Shown: positions 24,227 through 34,389, counted from the stretch's first letter. The stretch: DNA of 64,000 nt from Duganella sp. Root336D2 (GCF_001425005.1 NZ_LMDB01000001.1:312393-376392), one strand, 5' to 3'. The notes: generated from the sequence alone by a model not told the origin. Program-made: numbers and translations.

Positions 24227-24589
24227 TCATTCGTCGTCGGAGACGGGGCCGCGGCTGCGCGATGCCATCGGCGGCAGGTCGCATGGTTGGAATTTGATCG
24301 GACTGCGCAATCGCAAGGTCGCAAAAAGGCGTTGCGTCTCTTCTGTATTTCGTCCTTGCCAGCAGTAGCTCTTGTCTGGAAAACTCATGTTGTTATTGAT
24401 TGCGGCCTTTCTGGCTCGCGCGCGTCCTGACAACAGTCGCTGGATCACTTGCGAAGGAACACGCTCGCTGATCAGATATGCCAACGCATATCTCCATCCA
24501 CATTCGTCAGCCAACTCAAGGGCGCCGTCGACCATTTCCGTTAATCCTTCGAGTGATCGCCGATCTCCAATCATTAAATCATCTGGCAT
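24227..24589 (-). CDS. Small hypothetical protein with VPxxVIxRxL motif
   Basis: 120 residues, ATG with GGGAGA 5 nt upstream. The middle part, LAYLISERVPSQVIQRLLSG, matches the motif of the proteins at 25897-26133 and 57950-58180 (RYL/RYM, then VP..VI.RVL). The C-terminal half is basic and unlike the others. It has no signal peptide or membrane segment. It converges on the PepSY gene (19 bp between stops). No known function; the short helix-VP-helix pattern would suit a protein- or nucleic-acid-binding module. Confidence 0.7.
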   Translation of the reverse strand: MPDDLMIGDRRSLEGLTEMVDGALELADECGWRYALAYLISERVPSQVIQRLLSGRARARKAAINNNMSFPDKSYCWQGRNTEETQRLFATLRLRSPIKFQPCDLPPMASRSRGPVSDDE

Positions 24590-24813
24590 GCTGTTCTCCC
24601 TGTATTCCCGGCATTCGCCGAGGACGAGACTTGCCCGCCTGTTGGAAGAAGAAATTTAGCATGCCGCGCCGGCCGCCGGCATTGGGCTTTACTATTAACA
24701 TTCGCAACCCGATGCGTTCGCCGTATACGTTGCGGAGACCCAGCTCCGGACTATTTGGAAAGCGGAGCGGCAAATCTGGCCTAAACTGAAAGAGCCCCTC
24801 AAAAGGTGAAGCC

Positions 24814-25113
24814 ATGCAACTGATCGAACAGAGAGATATTGCGGAATTTGAATCGATCCTCCGCCAGCACCATCTGGCGCAGCAGGACTTTTCGTTGAGC
24901 GCCGTCGACACAACCGATCCAAAGACCGACGAGGTATCAGGTTTACAGGGCGAACTTACCGTGATGCGAAAGTCGACCGGCAAGTCAAAGCAATACCTCA
25001 TCAGTGACAACACTTCCTGGCTTGAGCTGTTCCGTCATGACATTACAGACCGGGTCTTTGTTGGCAGGGGGAATAGTTCCAGGCTTTCCCGGTTAAACCC
25101 GCAGGCAGGCTGA
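24814..25113 (+). CDS. Small hypothetical protein (99 aa)
   Basis: Not recognised. ATG 24814 has an AAAGGTG site 6 nt upstream. It is a soluble alpha/beta protein with an acidic first half ([20 protein letters not shown]) and a more basic end with [15 protein letters not shown]. It lies 62 bp before a cold-shock gene on the same strand and could share its transcript. Confidence 0.7.
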   Translation: MQLIEQRDIAEFESILRQHHLAQQDFSLSAVDTTDPKTDEVSGLQGELTVMRKSTGKSKQYLISDNTSWLELFRHDITDRVFVGRGNSSRLSRLNPQAG

Positions 25114-25175
25114 TCGAGCGGGCGCTGGTCGCAAAGGGGCGCCAGGTATTTTCATATCAACTTGGAGGTTCTAAC

Positions 25176-25385
25176 ATGACTACCGAAACCGGCACCGTAA
25201 AGTGGTTCAATGAAGCGAAGGGGTTTGGCTTCATCACACCAGACACTGGCGGTGCAGACCTGTTCGTGCATTTCCAGGATATCCAGGCAAAAGGATTCAA
25301 GGCTCTCAAGGAAAATCAACGCGTCTCCTTTGAGCGCGCGCCAAGTCCGAAGGGTGAGAAAGCTGCGAATGTCCGTCCTGAGTGA
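25176..25385 (+). CDS. Cold-shock protein, CspA family
   Basis: 69 residues, normal length. RNP1 motif KGFGFITPD and RNP2-type LFVHFQDIQ are intact, with the opening [12 protein letters not shown]. It binds single-stranded RNA and DNA and melts secondary structure. GGAGG lies 8 nt before the ATG. It is close in sequence to the cold-shock protein at 56910-57119; both have the [21 protein letters not shown] variant with Gln after Phe that is frequent in Oxalobacteraceae copies. A hairpin follows the gene. Confidence 0.96.
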   Translation: MTTETGTVKWFNEAKGFGFITPDTGGADLFVHFQDIQAKGFKALKENQRVSFERAPSPKGEKAANVRPE

Positions 25386-25427
25386 ATACCGCTTGCAATC
25401 GAATCGCAGCGACCGCGCGATCTGATC

Positions 25428-25457
25428 GTGAGGGCCAGCGTGGTACGCCGGCCTCAC
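25428..25457 (+). terminator. Imperfect hairpin after the cold-shock gene
   Basis: GTGAGGGCCAGCGT pairs with ACGCCGGCCTCAC with one mismatch and a short loop; CTAAAA follows. It sits between two convergent genes and could serve both. Confidence 0.45.
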
Positions 25458-25744
25458 TAAAATGCATTGGCGATGGCTGCCGACTCGTAAGCGGCGCGGA
25501 AGGTGTCATCCAATCGACCGGGCTCAATCAGCTTTGTTCCCGCTTTTGCTGAAGCCACCACATGCGTTGCATTACCCTGGTGGCGCAACACAAAGGGCCG
25601 ATCATTGGCCGGCGCGCGCAGGAAGGCCAACGCTGCCAGCCGCGCATCGCTGAACTCGATACCTCGCTGTCCACTCTTGCAAATCACGGTGTACATCTCG
25701 TGCCGAACACTGTGAGACCCGATCACTTCCGTCGTAGAGCGCAT
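25457..25744 (-). CDS. Small hypothetical protein (95 aa)
   Basis: Starts at the second of two adjacent ATGs (25744), 5 nt after a GGAGG. The sequence begins MRSTTEVIGSHSVRHEMYTV and has an alpha/beta look: YTVICKSGQRGIEFSDARLA, then RPFVLRHQGNATHVVASA and a final helix DTFRAAYESAAIANAF. No family recognised, no export signal. It converges on the cold-shock gene. Confidence 0.75.
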   Translation of the reverse strand: MRSTTEVIGSHSVRHEMYTVICKSGQRGIEFSDARLAALAFLRAPANDRPFVLRHQGNATHVVASAKAGTKLIEPGRLDDTFRAAYESAAIANAF

Positions 25745-25896
25745 CATCACCTCCAACTGGCCATGGCGATACATTAACCATCTTGCGACTGAAAACCGCT
25801 GAGACCTATTATTCCATTTCAAATTGAAATCTCAAAGTCCACTGTCGTTTTCCAGGCAAAGCGCAGGCATGCCGCCAGACAGCCATACCCCGGCCC

Positions 25897-26133
25897 TCAA
25901 TGCAAGCCTTCGTTTCCCCGGTGATCGGGTCGCTGATCAGCCAAGTGTGCACCGTGCGTCCTGCGAGCTATCGGACTGGTGAGTACGCGTCCAATGACGT
26001 CGGCCGGGACTCCGCAGTTCCTCAAGTAGCGCACCGCCTCTTCCCTTCCAGTAAGGGCCATCAGCGCTATGCCACGCTCCACCTTTTCGGCAACTCGATT
26101 GTCGACCCGCCTTGCTTGTTCTGTACCGGCCAT
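25897..26133 (-). CDS. Small hypothetical protein with VPxxVIxRVLTxPxxRR motif
   Basis: 78 residues from the ATG at 26133, 7 nt after GGGGA; an ATG at 26151 is an alternative. It aligns over its first 60 residues with the protein at 57950-58180: R..D..VA..V.RGI.L.A, then A.RY, then VPA.VI.RVLT.P..RR. The C-terminal tail is His- and Asp-rich. It is basic, has no export signal and no recognised family. It is part of a cluster of small genes around a cold-shock gene. Confidence 0.75.
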   Translation of the reverse strand: MAGTEQARRVDNRVAEKVERGIALMALTGREEAVRYLRNCGVPADVIGRVLTSPIARRTHGAHLADQRPDHRGNEGLH

Positions 26134-26252
26134 TGCTTTGTCCCCATGCATATATAGCCCAGTATTGCACAGCGCCGGACAATGTGCAGTCACCATAGCC
26201 GTCGGTAAGTTTATGGATTACGATTTTTCCCAACAGCAACTGTACCAACGTC

Positions 26253-26984
26253 TTAGAGGCTCACACCATACTTGGCGTAGATCCTGGCGATGGCCCCCGA
26301 GCGTTTCATTGTGATGATGGCTTCGTCCAATTTCGGCAGCAAGGCTTTCTTGCCGGGGTGGACGCGCATCGAGACATCAAACGAACCGAGAACGTCACCC
26401 AGGACAAACTCACGATACTTGGGCACCATGAGAACATTGTATTGGGCAACCGCTTTGTTTATCAGGATCTGGTCCATGCGCCCCGCCGAAAGCATGGCCA
26501 TGAGCTGCGCCTCGCTCACGGCATCGGAGCGATGCACGGCGCCGCTGTCAAACAGCTCATGCAAGTCCGGATAGGTGTAACCCCTTACCAATCCGATGGT
26601 TCTGCCACTCAAGTCCCTCGGCGTATGCATTGGAAAATATTTGCCCGGGGCGAACACGAGTACGTCGACGACCTTACCAAACGGGACTGAAAATTCGCCC
26701 GGAACCCTTTGATTTTTTACCCAGCCGGGAAACACGCCGGGTTCAAGGTCGATACGTCCTACGTCGAACTCTTTGGCAAGGCGCGCGTAGGGGAAGTACT
26801 GGATCTGAAAGCGGTGGCCCGTGATGTTGCTTAGCTCATCCAGGATTTCCTGATAAATCCCGCTCCGCCCGTTCTCGATCATCATAGGCGGGTAATCGTA
26901 GAAGCCGACCTTGAACGTATCGCTCCGCGCGTCCGTGCCGAACGCGGCGAAAACCAGGCATGTCGCGAAAGCAAAGCGTCTCAT
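26253..26984 (-). CDS. Periplasmic amino-acid-type substrate-binding protein (SBP_bac_3)
   Basis: 243 residues from the ATG at 26984 (an upstream TTG is less likely). Signal peptide MRRFAFATCLVFAAFGTDARS. The mature part starts FKVGFYDYPPMMIENGRSGIYQEILDEL and continues as a type-II binding fold of the PBPb class, with DLSGRTIGLVRGYTYPDL and a final IYAKYGVSL. No permease or ATPase gene is near, so it may act with a distant transporter or as a sensor domain. It lies alone on the minus strand between the small-gene island and the efflux operon. Confidence 0.88.
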   Translation of the reverse strand: MRRFAFATCLVFAAFGTDARSDTFKVGFYDYPPMMIENGRSGIYQEILDELSNITGHRFQIQYFPYARLAKEFDVGRIDLEPGVFPGWVKNQRVPGEFSVPFGKVVDVLVFAPGKYFPMHTPRDLSGRTIGLVRGYTYPDLHELFDSGAVHRSDAVSEAQLMAMLSAGRMDQILINKAVAQYNVLMVPKYREFVLGDVLGSFDVSMRVHPGKKALLPKLDEAIITMKRSGAIARIYAKYGVSL

Positions 26985-27107
26985 GAATCTTCTGAGCAAT
27001 GCGGAGTTGATGATGGCATTTCCGCATCAACTATTGCGCCATAGCCCTCCACAGTCAAGCTCCGCGTTACCTGTCGACGGACGAACCGCATAAATCTTGC
27101 TGCGGCA

Positions 27108-27920
27108 TCAGGCAAGTCCAAAAGTCTTGCGCAATCCTGCGTCCACCGGCCCGGCCGGCATAAATCGCCGTAACTTGCTGAGCAAGGACGCCTGGCCGGA
27201 TGGAACGCGCCGCATGCGCCATGGTCCCAGTGCCGCCTGCACAATGGTGTCCGCCACAGCATCCGGTTCCGGCGCGCCGCTGACGCTTGCTGCCACAGCT
27301 TGTGTAGCAAGGCTACGCTCACGGTCATAGTCTGCAATGCTGGACGCAGTGTGCGGCGAGTTCAGGTCCAGGTTCGTTTTCGTGAAACCCGGCTCGACCA
27401 GGGCGACTCGAATGCCGAACTGGCGCACTTCATGGTCCAGCGATTCCGACAGCCCCTCGACCGCATGTTTGGACGCCGCATAAAAGCCCATGTAAGGCGC
27501 CGGCAGGAAACCAAGCACCGAGCTGACGTTGACGATCCTGCCGCTGCGCTGCAGCCGCATCTGCGGCAGGACCGCCTGTGCCGTGCGCAGGATACCGAAC
27601 AGGTTGGTATCGAACAGCGCACCCGCCTCCGTGATCGAAGTCTCTTCCACCGCGCCGACGATGGTCACCCCGGCGTTATTGACCAGGACGTCGATGCGTC
27701 CGGCGCGTGCGACGATCTGCTGAAATGCTTGCTTAACGGACGTGTCGCTGCGTACATCCATCTCCACCAACTCGACACCGGCCAATGGGCTCGCACCGGC
27801 GATATCCCGTACGGTTCCGAACACGCGGCAACCGCGCCTGGCCAATTTCTCTGCTGTGGCGCGGCCAATACCCGACGACACCCCCGTGACAACAACAACT
27901 GTAGATTCCTGTATTTCCAT
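27108..27920 (-). CDS. Short-chain dehydrogenase/reductase at the end of the RND operon
   Basis: 270 residues from the ATG at 27920 ([11 protein letters not shown]), 7 bp after the RND permease stop. TGVSSGIG near residue 12, NNAG near 80 and YAASK near 148 are present; the catalytic Ser lies in NVSSVLG. It is a paralogue of the SDR at 279-1082. Its place as last gene of an efflux operon under a TetR repressor suggests that it reduces or detoxifies the compound that is exported. Confidence 0.9.
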   Translation of the reverse strand: MEIQESTVVVVTGVSSGIGRATAEKLARRGCRVFGTVRDIAGASPLAGVELVEMDVRSDTSVKQAFQQIVARAGRIDVLVNNAGVTIVGAVEETSITEAGALFDTNLFGILRTAQAVLPQMRLQRSGRIVNVSSVLGFLPAPYMGFYAASKHAVEGLSESLDHEVRQFGIRVALVEPGFTKTNLDLNSPHTASSIADYDRERSLATQAVAASVSGAPEPDAVADTIVQAALGPWRMRRVPSGQASLLSKLRRFMPAGPVDAGLRKTFGLA

Positions 27921-27927
27921 TTCCTTT

Positions 27928-30900
27928 TCAATGATGGCTAAGCCGCCCCGCAATCGGCGCGACGTTGCTGTCCGCCTCTGGCTGTTCCACGCTATCGCCG
28001 CCAGCCTGGATCTTGAACCAGATCGCATACATCGCAGGCAGGAAGACCAGCGTAAGAATGGTTCCCGCAAAGGTGCCGCCGATCAGGGTGTAAGCGAGCG
28101 TGCCCCAGAACACTGAATGGGTCAGCGGGATGAAGGCCAGCACCGCCGCCAGCGCTGTCAGGATCACCGGCCTGGCGCGCTGTACCGTTGCCTCCACCAC
28201 CGCGTTGAAGGGATCGAGTCCAGCCCTCGTATTGTCATGAATCTGCCCGATCAAAATCAGCGTGTTGCGCATCAGGATGCCTGACAGCGCGATCAGGCCC
28301 ACCAGCGCATTGATGCCAAATGGCTGCCCGAACACGATCAGCATCGGCACCACCCCGATCAAACCCAGGGGGCTGGTCAGGAACACCATCACCATCGCGG
28401 AAATGGAGCGCACCTGGAAGATGATGATGAGCAGGGTAATCGCCAGCATGATCGGGAACAGCGGCAGCATCGCCACGGTCGCCTTGCCCGATTCCTCGAT
28501 GGAGCCGGCCTGTTCGATGCGGTAGCCACTCGGCAGCTTGTCGATCAGCGGCTGCAACTGGCGGCTGATGGCGGCAGATACGTCCGGTGGCTGCAGGCCC
28601 TCGGCGATATCGCCGCGCACCGTGATCGTCGGCAGGCGGTCGCGCCGGCGCATCACCGGCTCCTCCGCCAGCACTTCGACCTTCCCGACCTGGGATAAAG
28701 GTATGCGCTGGCCATTGGCGCCGGTCAGCGTGAAATCGGCGATCCTGGCCGGGTCGAGGCGTACCTCGCCGGCCGAGCGGGCCACCACCTGCACCGTGCG
28801 GATATCCTCGCGCACCGCGGTGATCGGCACACCGGACAGGAAGAACTGCAATTGCTGCGCCACCGCGCTTGACGTCAGGCCCATGGCCTGCAGGCGGTCT
28901 TGCTGCAAGGTGAAGTGCAAGGATGGCGTGCGGGTGCCCCAGTCGGTATTCACCGTCCGCATCATCGCACTGGCGCCCATCACCTGCTGTACATCGGCAG
29001 CGATATGGCGCAGCTTTTCCGGGTCGGCGCCGGAGACGCGATAGGCCACCGGGAACGGCGAATATGGCCCGAACACAAGCTGGGTGACGCGCACCCGTGC
29101 CTCGGGCGCCAGCCCGTCGGCTACCGCCTTGCGCAGCCGCTGTTTCAACTCCTCCCGCTGCACCTGGTTATCGGTGCGCACCACGATCTTGGCAAACGAT
29201 GGATCTGGCAGTTCCGGGCCCATCGCCAGGTAGAAACGCGGCGCGCCCTGGCCGATGTAGGCCGTAACGATTTTCGCCTCGTCCTGCTTGGCAAGCCAGG
29301 CTTCCACCTTTGCGGCGGCGGCGCTGGTCGCGCCGATCGACGTGCCGTAGGGCATCTGCACTTCAACCAGCACTTCGGGACGATCCGAGATCGGGAAGAA
29401 CTGCTTCTTCACCACCGCCATGCTGAATACGGCCACGACAAACAAGCCGACCACCGCGCCCGCCACCAGCCACTTGCGTGCGATCACGCGCTTCAGGAGC
29501 TGGCGGAAGCGGTTATAGCGCGGCGTGTCGTAAAGCGCCCCGTGGCCGCCGGCGACCTTCTCGACGTCGGGCAGCAGCTTGACGCCGAGGTAAGGCGTAA
29601 ACACCACAGCCACTACCCATGAGGCGATCAGCGCGATGCCGACAATCCAGAACATATTGCTGGTGTACTCGCCGGCGGTAGAGCGGGCAAAGCCATTGGG
29701 CATGAAGCCTACCGCCGTCACCAGCGTGCCGGCCAGCATCGGCGCCGCCGTATGGCTCCAGGCGTAGGCCGAGGCAGCGACGCGGCTGAAGCCCTCCTCC
29801 ATCTTCACCACCATCATCTCAATGGCAATGATGGCGTCGTCCACCAGCAGGCCCAGGCCGAGAATCAGCGAGCCAAGCGTGATCCGGTCGAAATTCTTGC
29901 CGGTCGCTGCCATCACGATGAACACCGTCGCCAGGGTCAGCGGCACGGCGGCTGCAACCACGATCCCGACCCGCCAACCCATGCTGGCGAAGCACACCAC
30001 CATCACCACCAGCAGCGCGGCAAAGAACTTGAGCATGAATTCATCGACGGCCGAACCGATATTCACGGCCTGGTCGGTGATCTTGCTCAAGCCCATGCCC
30101 AGCGGCAGTTCGGCATTGATCGCACCTACTTCCTTGTCGAGCGCCTTGCCGAGGTCAAGGCCATTCCAGCCCTCACGCATCACAATGCCCAGCAGGAGCG
30201 CCGGCTCGCCGCCGTTGCGGATCATGAACGTTGCCGGGTCTTCGTAGCCGCGCTTGACGGTGGCGATATCGGACAGCTTCAACGTGCGGCCCTGTGCCAC
30301 CACCGGCGTGTCGCGAATCTTCTGCAACTGGTCGAAGGCACCATCCAGGCGCACCAGCACCTGCGGGCCCCTGGTTTCCACCGAACCGGCCGGGGTCAGG
30401 GCATTCTGGCTTTGCAGCGCCGCGAATACATCCTGCTGGCTGACGCCAAGCGTTGCCAGCCGCTCATGCGAAAATTCAAGGTAAATGCGCTCCGCCTGCT
30501 CGCCGATGATGTTGACTTTTTTCACGCCGGGAACGCGCAGCAGGCGCTGACGCAGCGCCTCCGCGTCGCGCACCAGCGTGCGCTGCGGCTCTCCCTTCGC
30601 CTTGAGGGCGAACAGGGCAAAGGTAACGTCCGCGTATTCGTCGTTGACCAGAGGGCCGATCACGCCGGGCGGCAGGTTGCTTATCTCATCGCCGACCTTT
30701 TTGCGCGCCTGGTAAAAATCTCCCTGCACTTCAGACGGCGGCGTGCTGTCGAGCAGGGTCAAGGTCGTGAAGGCCAGGCCCGGTCGGGTATAGGTTTCAC
30801 TGCGGTCGTACCAGCGCAATTCCTGCAGGCGCTTCTCGATCTTCTCGGCGACCTGGTCCTGCATTTCCTGCGCCGTGGCGCCTGGCCAGGCGGTAACGAT

Positions 30901-31053
30901 GGTCATCACCTTGACCGTGAAGGCAGGATCTTCCGCGCGTCCCAACTTGAAGAACGCAATGACACCAGCCAGGGAGATCAGGCAAATCAGGAACAATGTG
31001 ACGGAGCGCTCGCGTACGGCCAGCGCAGACATGTTGAAACGCCCCTCGCTCAT
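27928..31053 (-). CDS. RND efflux permease (AcrB/MexB superfamily)
   Basis: 1041 residues, full length. N-terminal cytoplasmic start and first helix [28 protein letters not shown], two large periplasmic loops, and the HAE1-like membrane block [21 protein letters not shown] that carries the proton-relay Asp pair; the second half has the matching [17 protein letters not shown]. The AEDPAFT.K opening and the MVVKMEEG form place it in the efflux RND group close to the AcrB-like permeases of short operons. Its start overlaps the adaptor stop by 4 bp (ATGA). Confidence 0.95.
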   Translation of the reverse strand: MSEGRFNMSALAVRERSVTLFLICLISLAGVIAFFKLGRAEDPAFTVKVMTIVTAWPGATAQEMQDQVAEKIEKRLQELRWYDRSETYTRPGLAFTTLTLLDSTPPSEVQGDFYQARKKVGDEISNLPPGVIGPLVNDEYADVTFALFALKAKGEPQRTLVRDAEALRQRLLRVPGVKKVNIIGEQAERIYLEFSHERLATLGVSQQDVFAALQSQNALTPAGSVETRGPQVLVRLDGAFDQLQKIRDTPVVAQGRTLKLSDIATVKRGYEDPATFMIRNGGEPALLLGIVMREGWNGLDLGKALDKEVGAINAELPLGMGLSKITDQAVNIGSAVDEFMLKFFAALLVVMVVCFASMGWRVGIVVAAAVPLTLATVFIVMAATGKNFDRITLGSLILGLGLLVDDAIIAIEMMVVKMEEGFSRVAASAYAWSHTAAPMLAGTLVTAVGFMPNGFARSTAGEYTSNMFWIVGIALIASWVVAVVFTPYLGVKLLPDVEKVAGGHGALYDTPRYNRFRQLLKRVIARKWLVAGAVVGLFVVAVFSMAVVKKQFFPISDRPEVLVEVQMPYGTSIGATSAAAAKVEAWLAKQDEAKIVTAYIGQGAPRFYLAMGPELPDPSFAKIVVRTDNQVQREELKQRLRKAVADGLAPEARVRVTQLVFGPYSPFPVAYRVSGADPEKLRHIAADVQQVMGASAMMRTVNTDWGTRTPSLHFTLQQDRLQAMGLTSSAVAQQLQFFLSGVPITAVREDIRTVQVVARSAGEVRLDPARIADFTLTGANGQRIPLSQVGKVEVLAEEPVMRRRDRLPTITVRGDIAEGLQPPDVSAAISRQLQPLIDKLPSGYRIEQAGSIEESGKATVAMLPLFPIMLAITLLIIIFQVRSISAMVMVFLTSPLGLIGVVPMLIVFGQPFGINALVGLIALSGILMRNTLILIGQIHDNTRAGLDPFNAVVEATVQRARPVILTALAAVLAFIPLTHSVFWGTLAYTLIGGTFAGTILTLVFLPAMYAIWFKIQAGGDSVEQPEADSNVAPIAGRLSHH

Positions 31054-32162
31054 GGCAGCCCCGCCACGGTTGCTGCGGCGGCCTGGCCGGCCACGCGTAC
31101 CTGGTCGCCTTCATGCAGCAGGTGCGCACCAAGGGCAACGATGCGATCGCCCGGTTTAAGACCGCCGGCGACACGTGCGCTATCGTCGTCCAGGCGCTGC
31201 ACGACGACCGGCCGCCAGGAGACCTTGGCTGGTTCTCCAGCCAGCAGCCAAACACCCGGCCCCTTACCTGCATCGAACAACGCGCCAATGGGCACCCGCA
31301 GGCCGCCCCGCCCCTGCGCGTTCGCTAGCGGGACCTGGAGGGTGACTGTGGAGCCGAGCGGCGCATTCGATAGCTCGCCCTCGAGCACATAGCGGGCCTC
31401 GTACGTGCGCGTCAGCCGGTCGGCGGCATCGGAAAGCTGCCGCAGCCGGGCCGGCACTGCCAGTTCCTCCTTGCCGAACAGCCTCGCCTGGGCGGTGGCG
31501 CCCACGGCCGGGCGCAGGGTTTCCGGCAACTGGATGACGGCTTCGCGCCGGCCGGCGTGCGCTACCCGCACAACGGCCTGCCCTGCATTGACGACCTGGC
31601 CGGGCTCGGCCAGCGTGTCGACAACCACGCCGTCGGCATCGGCCACCAGCTCCGCATAACGGCTCGCGTTGCGCGCTAATTCCGCCTGCGATTCCGCCGC
31701 GCTGAGCTGCGCTTTGGCCGCATCTGCCGCAGCCTTGGCCTGGTCGTAGGCTGATGCCGATATGGCGCCCGTGCCGCGCAAGCCACGGTAGCGGGTTTCA
31801 TCGTCGGCCGTTTGCTGGGCCCGGGCACGTGCTGCGGCAACGACTTCCAGCTGGGCGTTGACTGCCAGCTTCAGGTCGGAGGGATCGATACGCATCAGCG
31901 CCTGGCCGCGCTTGACGGCTTGGCCGGTATCCACCAGCCGCTCCGTCACCTTGCCGGCGACACGAAAACCCAGGTCGCTTTGCACGCGGGCAGCGACAGT
32001 CCCGGTGAATGCGCGGGCATCGGCGACATCGCTCTCGACCCCGACCGCCCTCACCAGCGGAGCAGCAGTACGTGGATCGGCGGGCGGTTTTTCGCCGCAA
32101 GCGGCTAGCGCAAGGGGCAGGACGGTAACGACAGACGAGAAAATGAGGTTGCGGCGGCGCAT
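31050..32162 (-). CDS. RND efflux adaptor, membrane-fusion lipoprotein
   Basis: 370 residues. Lipoprotein signal with LALAACGEKPP (Cys near 22). HlyD/AcrA pattern: FTGTVAARVQSDLGFRVAGKV, DTGQAVKRGQALMRID, a helical hairpin rich in Ala, then VVDTLAEPGQVVNAGQAVV and the beta-barrel part. It links permease and outer-membrane factor. An AGTGAC-N14-GTCACT operator lies 44 bp upstream, so it heads the transcript adaptor-permease-SDR. Confidence 0.94.
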   Translation of the reverse strand: MRRRNLIFSSVVTVLPLALAACGEKPPADPRTAAPLVRAVGVESDVADARAFTGTVAARVQSDLGFRVAGKVTERLVDTGQAVKRGQALMRIDPSDLKLAVNAQLEVVAAARARAQQTADDETRYRGLRGTGAISASAYDQAKAAADAAKAQLSAAESQAELARNASRYAELVADADGVVVDTLAEPGQVVNAGQAVVRVAHAGRREAVIQLPETLRPAVGATAQARLFGKEELAVPARLRQLSDAADRLTRTYEARYVLEGELSNAPLGSTVTLQVPLANAQGRGGLRVPIGALFDAGKGPGVWLLAGEPAKVSWRPVVVQRLDDDSARVAGGLKPGDRIVALGAHLLHEGDQVRVAGQAAAATVAGLP

Positions 32163-32205
32163 AGGAATCCCGAAAAGGAAGCAAACAGGATTCCATTTTG
32201 AGACT

Positions 32206-32231
32206 AGTGACCACTTAAGTCAATAGTCACT
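32206..32231. promoter_or_regulatory. TetR operator upstream of the efflux adaptor
   Basis: Perfect 6-bp arms AGTGAC and GTCACT separated by 14 bp. The same arrangement recurs at 32914-32939 with one difference at the outermost base. The two copies flank the TetR gene and face the two transcription units of the efflux system. Confidence 0.7.
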
Positions 32232-32257
32232 TGCACATTTCTGCCGTATCGGCTCGT

Positions 32258-32875
32258 TCAGGGCGACAAACTCCGGAGCACCAGGCTCGACAATTGGAGC
32301 GGCGCCTCCTGCGCGGAGTCCAGGCCGTATTGCAACAGGACCGGGTTCAGGTACGGCCGCATCACCAGGTAAATCGCCGTCACCGCCTCGTCGAGAGGCG
32401 TCTTTCGTTCGAAATCTTCCGTCTCGCGGCCTTGCCGCAGGATGTCCTGCAAGATGGACTGGATGCGCTGCTCATACATGCTGGTGGATTCCCAATTTCC
32501 CGTGGCTGCCGCTGCTGCTATATCGTAAAGTTTGCGATTTTCAAAAAACAGGCGCAGGCTCGATTCGACAACCGCCTTGAACATACGGCGCAGCTTCTCA
32601 GGCGGCTTCTCGACCGCGTCGATGGCCGCCCTGACATCCGACTCGATTTCAGCCAGGCAGTTCGCACAAATCTGTTCGCCAATCGCCTGCTTGGACTCAA
32701 AGAATTTGTAGATATAGGCCTTGGAGAAACCGATCGACTTGGCCAGGTCGGAGACCGTGGTCTTTTCATAGCCATACAAACGGAAATGCTCGCTCGCCGC
32801 GGCGACGATCTGGTCACGCACCTCATGGTCGACAGGACCACGAGATGGGCTGGGGGTAACGGTTGCCTTATTCAT
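32258..32875 (-). CDS. TetR/AcrR regulator of the efflux system
   Basis: 205 residues from the ATG at 32875 (MNKATVTPSPS); a longer frame back to 32911 would run into the operator, so the short form is preferred. Helix-turn-helix: QIVAAASEHFRLYGYEKTTVSDLAKSIGFSKAYIYKFFESKQAIG (core IGFSKAYIYKFFESK). It lies between the adaptor gene (same strand) and the divergent outer-membrane factor, and matching palindromes occur on both sides, so it most likely represses the whole system and itself. Confidence 0.92.
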   Translation of the reverse strand: MNKATVTPSPSRGPVDHEVRDQIVAAASEHFRLYGYEKTTVSDLAKSIGFSKAYIYKFFESKQAIGEQICANCLAEIESDVRAAIDAVEKPPEKLRRMFKAVVESSLRLFFENRKLYDIAAAAATGNWESTSMYEQRIQSILQDILRQGRETEDFERKTPLDEAVTAIYLVMRPYLNPVLLQYGLDSAQEAPLQLSSLVLRSLSP

Positions 32876-32913
32876 GACCGACAGCTTACCGCCTGACTCC
32901 ATTTTGCACAACC

Positions 32914-32939
32914 AGTGACCATTTCATGATACAGTCACC
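32914..32939. promoter_or_regulatory. TetR operator between the repressor and outer-membrane factor genes
   Basis: AGTGAC, 14 bp, GTCACC. Same spacing and arms as the site at 32206-32231. It lies in the divergent promoter region, 38 bp before tetR and 28 bp before the outer-membrane factor start. Confidence 0.7.
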
Positions 32940-32967
32940 TCAAAATCATCTTCCCAGAAAGTCAGCC

Positions 32968-34389
32968 ATGTTCAAAACCAGCCTTTCCATCAGCCTCATT
33001 GCCGGCCTCGCAGCGGGTTGCGCGGTCGGCCCCGATTACGCTCGCCCCGACGCACCCTTGCCCCAACACTATTTCAGCAAGGAGGCCATCGAACAGCGGG
33101 GCAGCGCGGCGACAGTGCCATCCAGCGCCTGGTGGGAAGGCTTTGACGACCCAAACCTGAATCGCCTGGTTGCCCTGGCACTGCGCCAGAACCTTGACAT
33201 CGGCCAGGCCGCGGCCCGTATCACCCAGGCCAAGGCCGGACTGGCATCGGCCAACGCGGCTCTCCTGCCCTCCGCCAGCGTCAGCGCCCAGGGCACGCGC
33301 GCCCACCAATCGCTGGAAACACCTTTGGGACAGGTTCTGAGTTCGACGCCAGGCTACGACCGCAATGGCAGCGCCTATGATGTCAGTCTCGGAGCGTCTT
33401 GGGAACTGGACTTGTTTGGCGGCGTGCGCCGCGACCGCGAGGCAGCGCTTGCCGAATACCAGGCGTCCCAGGCTGGCGCGGCGGCCGTGCAGTTGGCCGT
33501 AGCGGCCCAGACTGCGGACCTTTACATGACTATCCGGGGCCTGCAAATCCGCCTTGACGTCGCGGGCAGGCAAATTCAGACGCAGCAGGAGTTGCTGGCC
33601 AAGATAAGGCAGCTTTACGACCAGGGCCTGGCAGCCGAACTGCAGATGCGGCAAACCGAGGGTGCGCTGGCGCAGGTACGGGCTACGGTGCCAGTGCTGC
33701 AAGCGGCTTTGGATGCGGCCATGAATGCAATGGACGTCATGCTCGGCAGCGCTCCAGGAACGCACCGGCAGGAACTGGCCGAGGCACGCGGCGTACTTCC
33801 GGCCATACCGCAGGTCGCCGCGACCGGGTCGCCGCGCGACCTGCTTCGGCGCCGGCCCGACCTGGTCGTTGCCGAACGTCGACTTGCGGCATCAAATGCC
33901 CGCATTGGCGCGGCAACCGCTGAATATTATCCGAAGCTGTCCCTGAGCGGAATGCTTGGCAGCGCCACGGCCATCTCGGCAGGCAAGCTGTTCTCCGGCA
34001 GCGCAAACCAGGCTGCCGGGATACTGGGCTTGCGCTGGCGGCTATTCGACTTCGCCCGCATCAATGCCCAAATCGAAGTGGCCAAAGGCCGCGAGGCCGA
34101 AGCGCTGGCAGCCTACCGCTTATCAGCACTGCATGCCATGGAGGACGTGGAGAATGCCTTCTCCACCCTGGTCAACCGTGAACAGCAAGCCAGCATCCTG
34201 GCCGACGGCGTGAATTCGCTTGGCCGCGCACGCGCGGCCTCGCTTGCCGCCTACCAACAGGGCGTTGCCAGCCTGGTCGAAGTGCTGCAGGCGGACGAAA
34301 ACCTGCTGCGTGCCACCGACACGCAGGCGCAGGCGCAAACCGAGTCGGCCCGCGCCGCTGTCGCCGCCTTCAAAGCGCTGGGCGGCTGA
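32968..34389 (+). CDS. Outer-membrane efflux factor, lipoprotein (OprM/NodT type)
   Basis: 473 residues from the ATG at 32968. Lipobox IAGLAAGC then AVGPDYARPDAPLP, the standard opening of the NodT family. Two repeated OEP domains follow: NLDIGQAAARITQAKAGL and ELDLFGGVRRDREAALA in the first half, RRRPDLVVAERRLAASNARIGAA and LRWRLFDFARINAQIEVAKGREAEA in the second. It completes the RND system as the trimeric outer-membrane channel and is transcribed away from the repressor. Confidence 0.94.
   Translation: MFKTSLSISLIAGLAAGCAVGPDYARPDAPLPQHYFSKEAIEQRGSAATVPSSAWWEGFDDPNLNRLVALALRQNLDIGQAAARITQAKAGLASANAALLPSASVSAQGTRAHQSLETPLGQVLSSTPGYDRNGSAYDVSLGASWELDLFGGVRRDREAALAEYQASQAGAAAVQLAVAAQTADLYMTIRGLQIRLDVAGRQIQTQQELLAKIRQLYDQGLAAELQMRQTEGALAQVRATVPVLQAALDAAMNAMDVMLGSAPGTHRQELAEARGVLPAIPQVAATGSPRDLLRRRPDLVVAERRLAASNARIGAATAEYYPKLSLSGMLGSATAISAGKLFSGSANQAAGILGLRWRLFDFARINAQIEVAKGREAEALAAYRLSALHAMEDVENAFSTLVNREQQASILADGVNSLGRARAASLAAYQQGVASLVEVLQADENLLRATDTQAQAQTESARAAVAAFKALGG

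Noticed and set aside
29752..31392. Long open frame of 546 codons on the plus strand
   Set aside because: It is antisense to the RND permease, is His-, Arg- and Gln-rich, and has no ribosome site; it is a by-product of GC-rich coding sequence.
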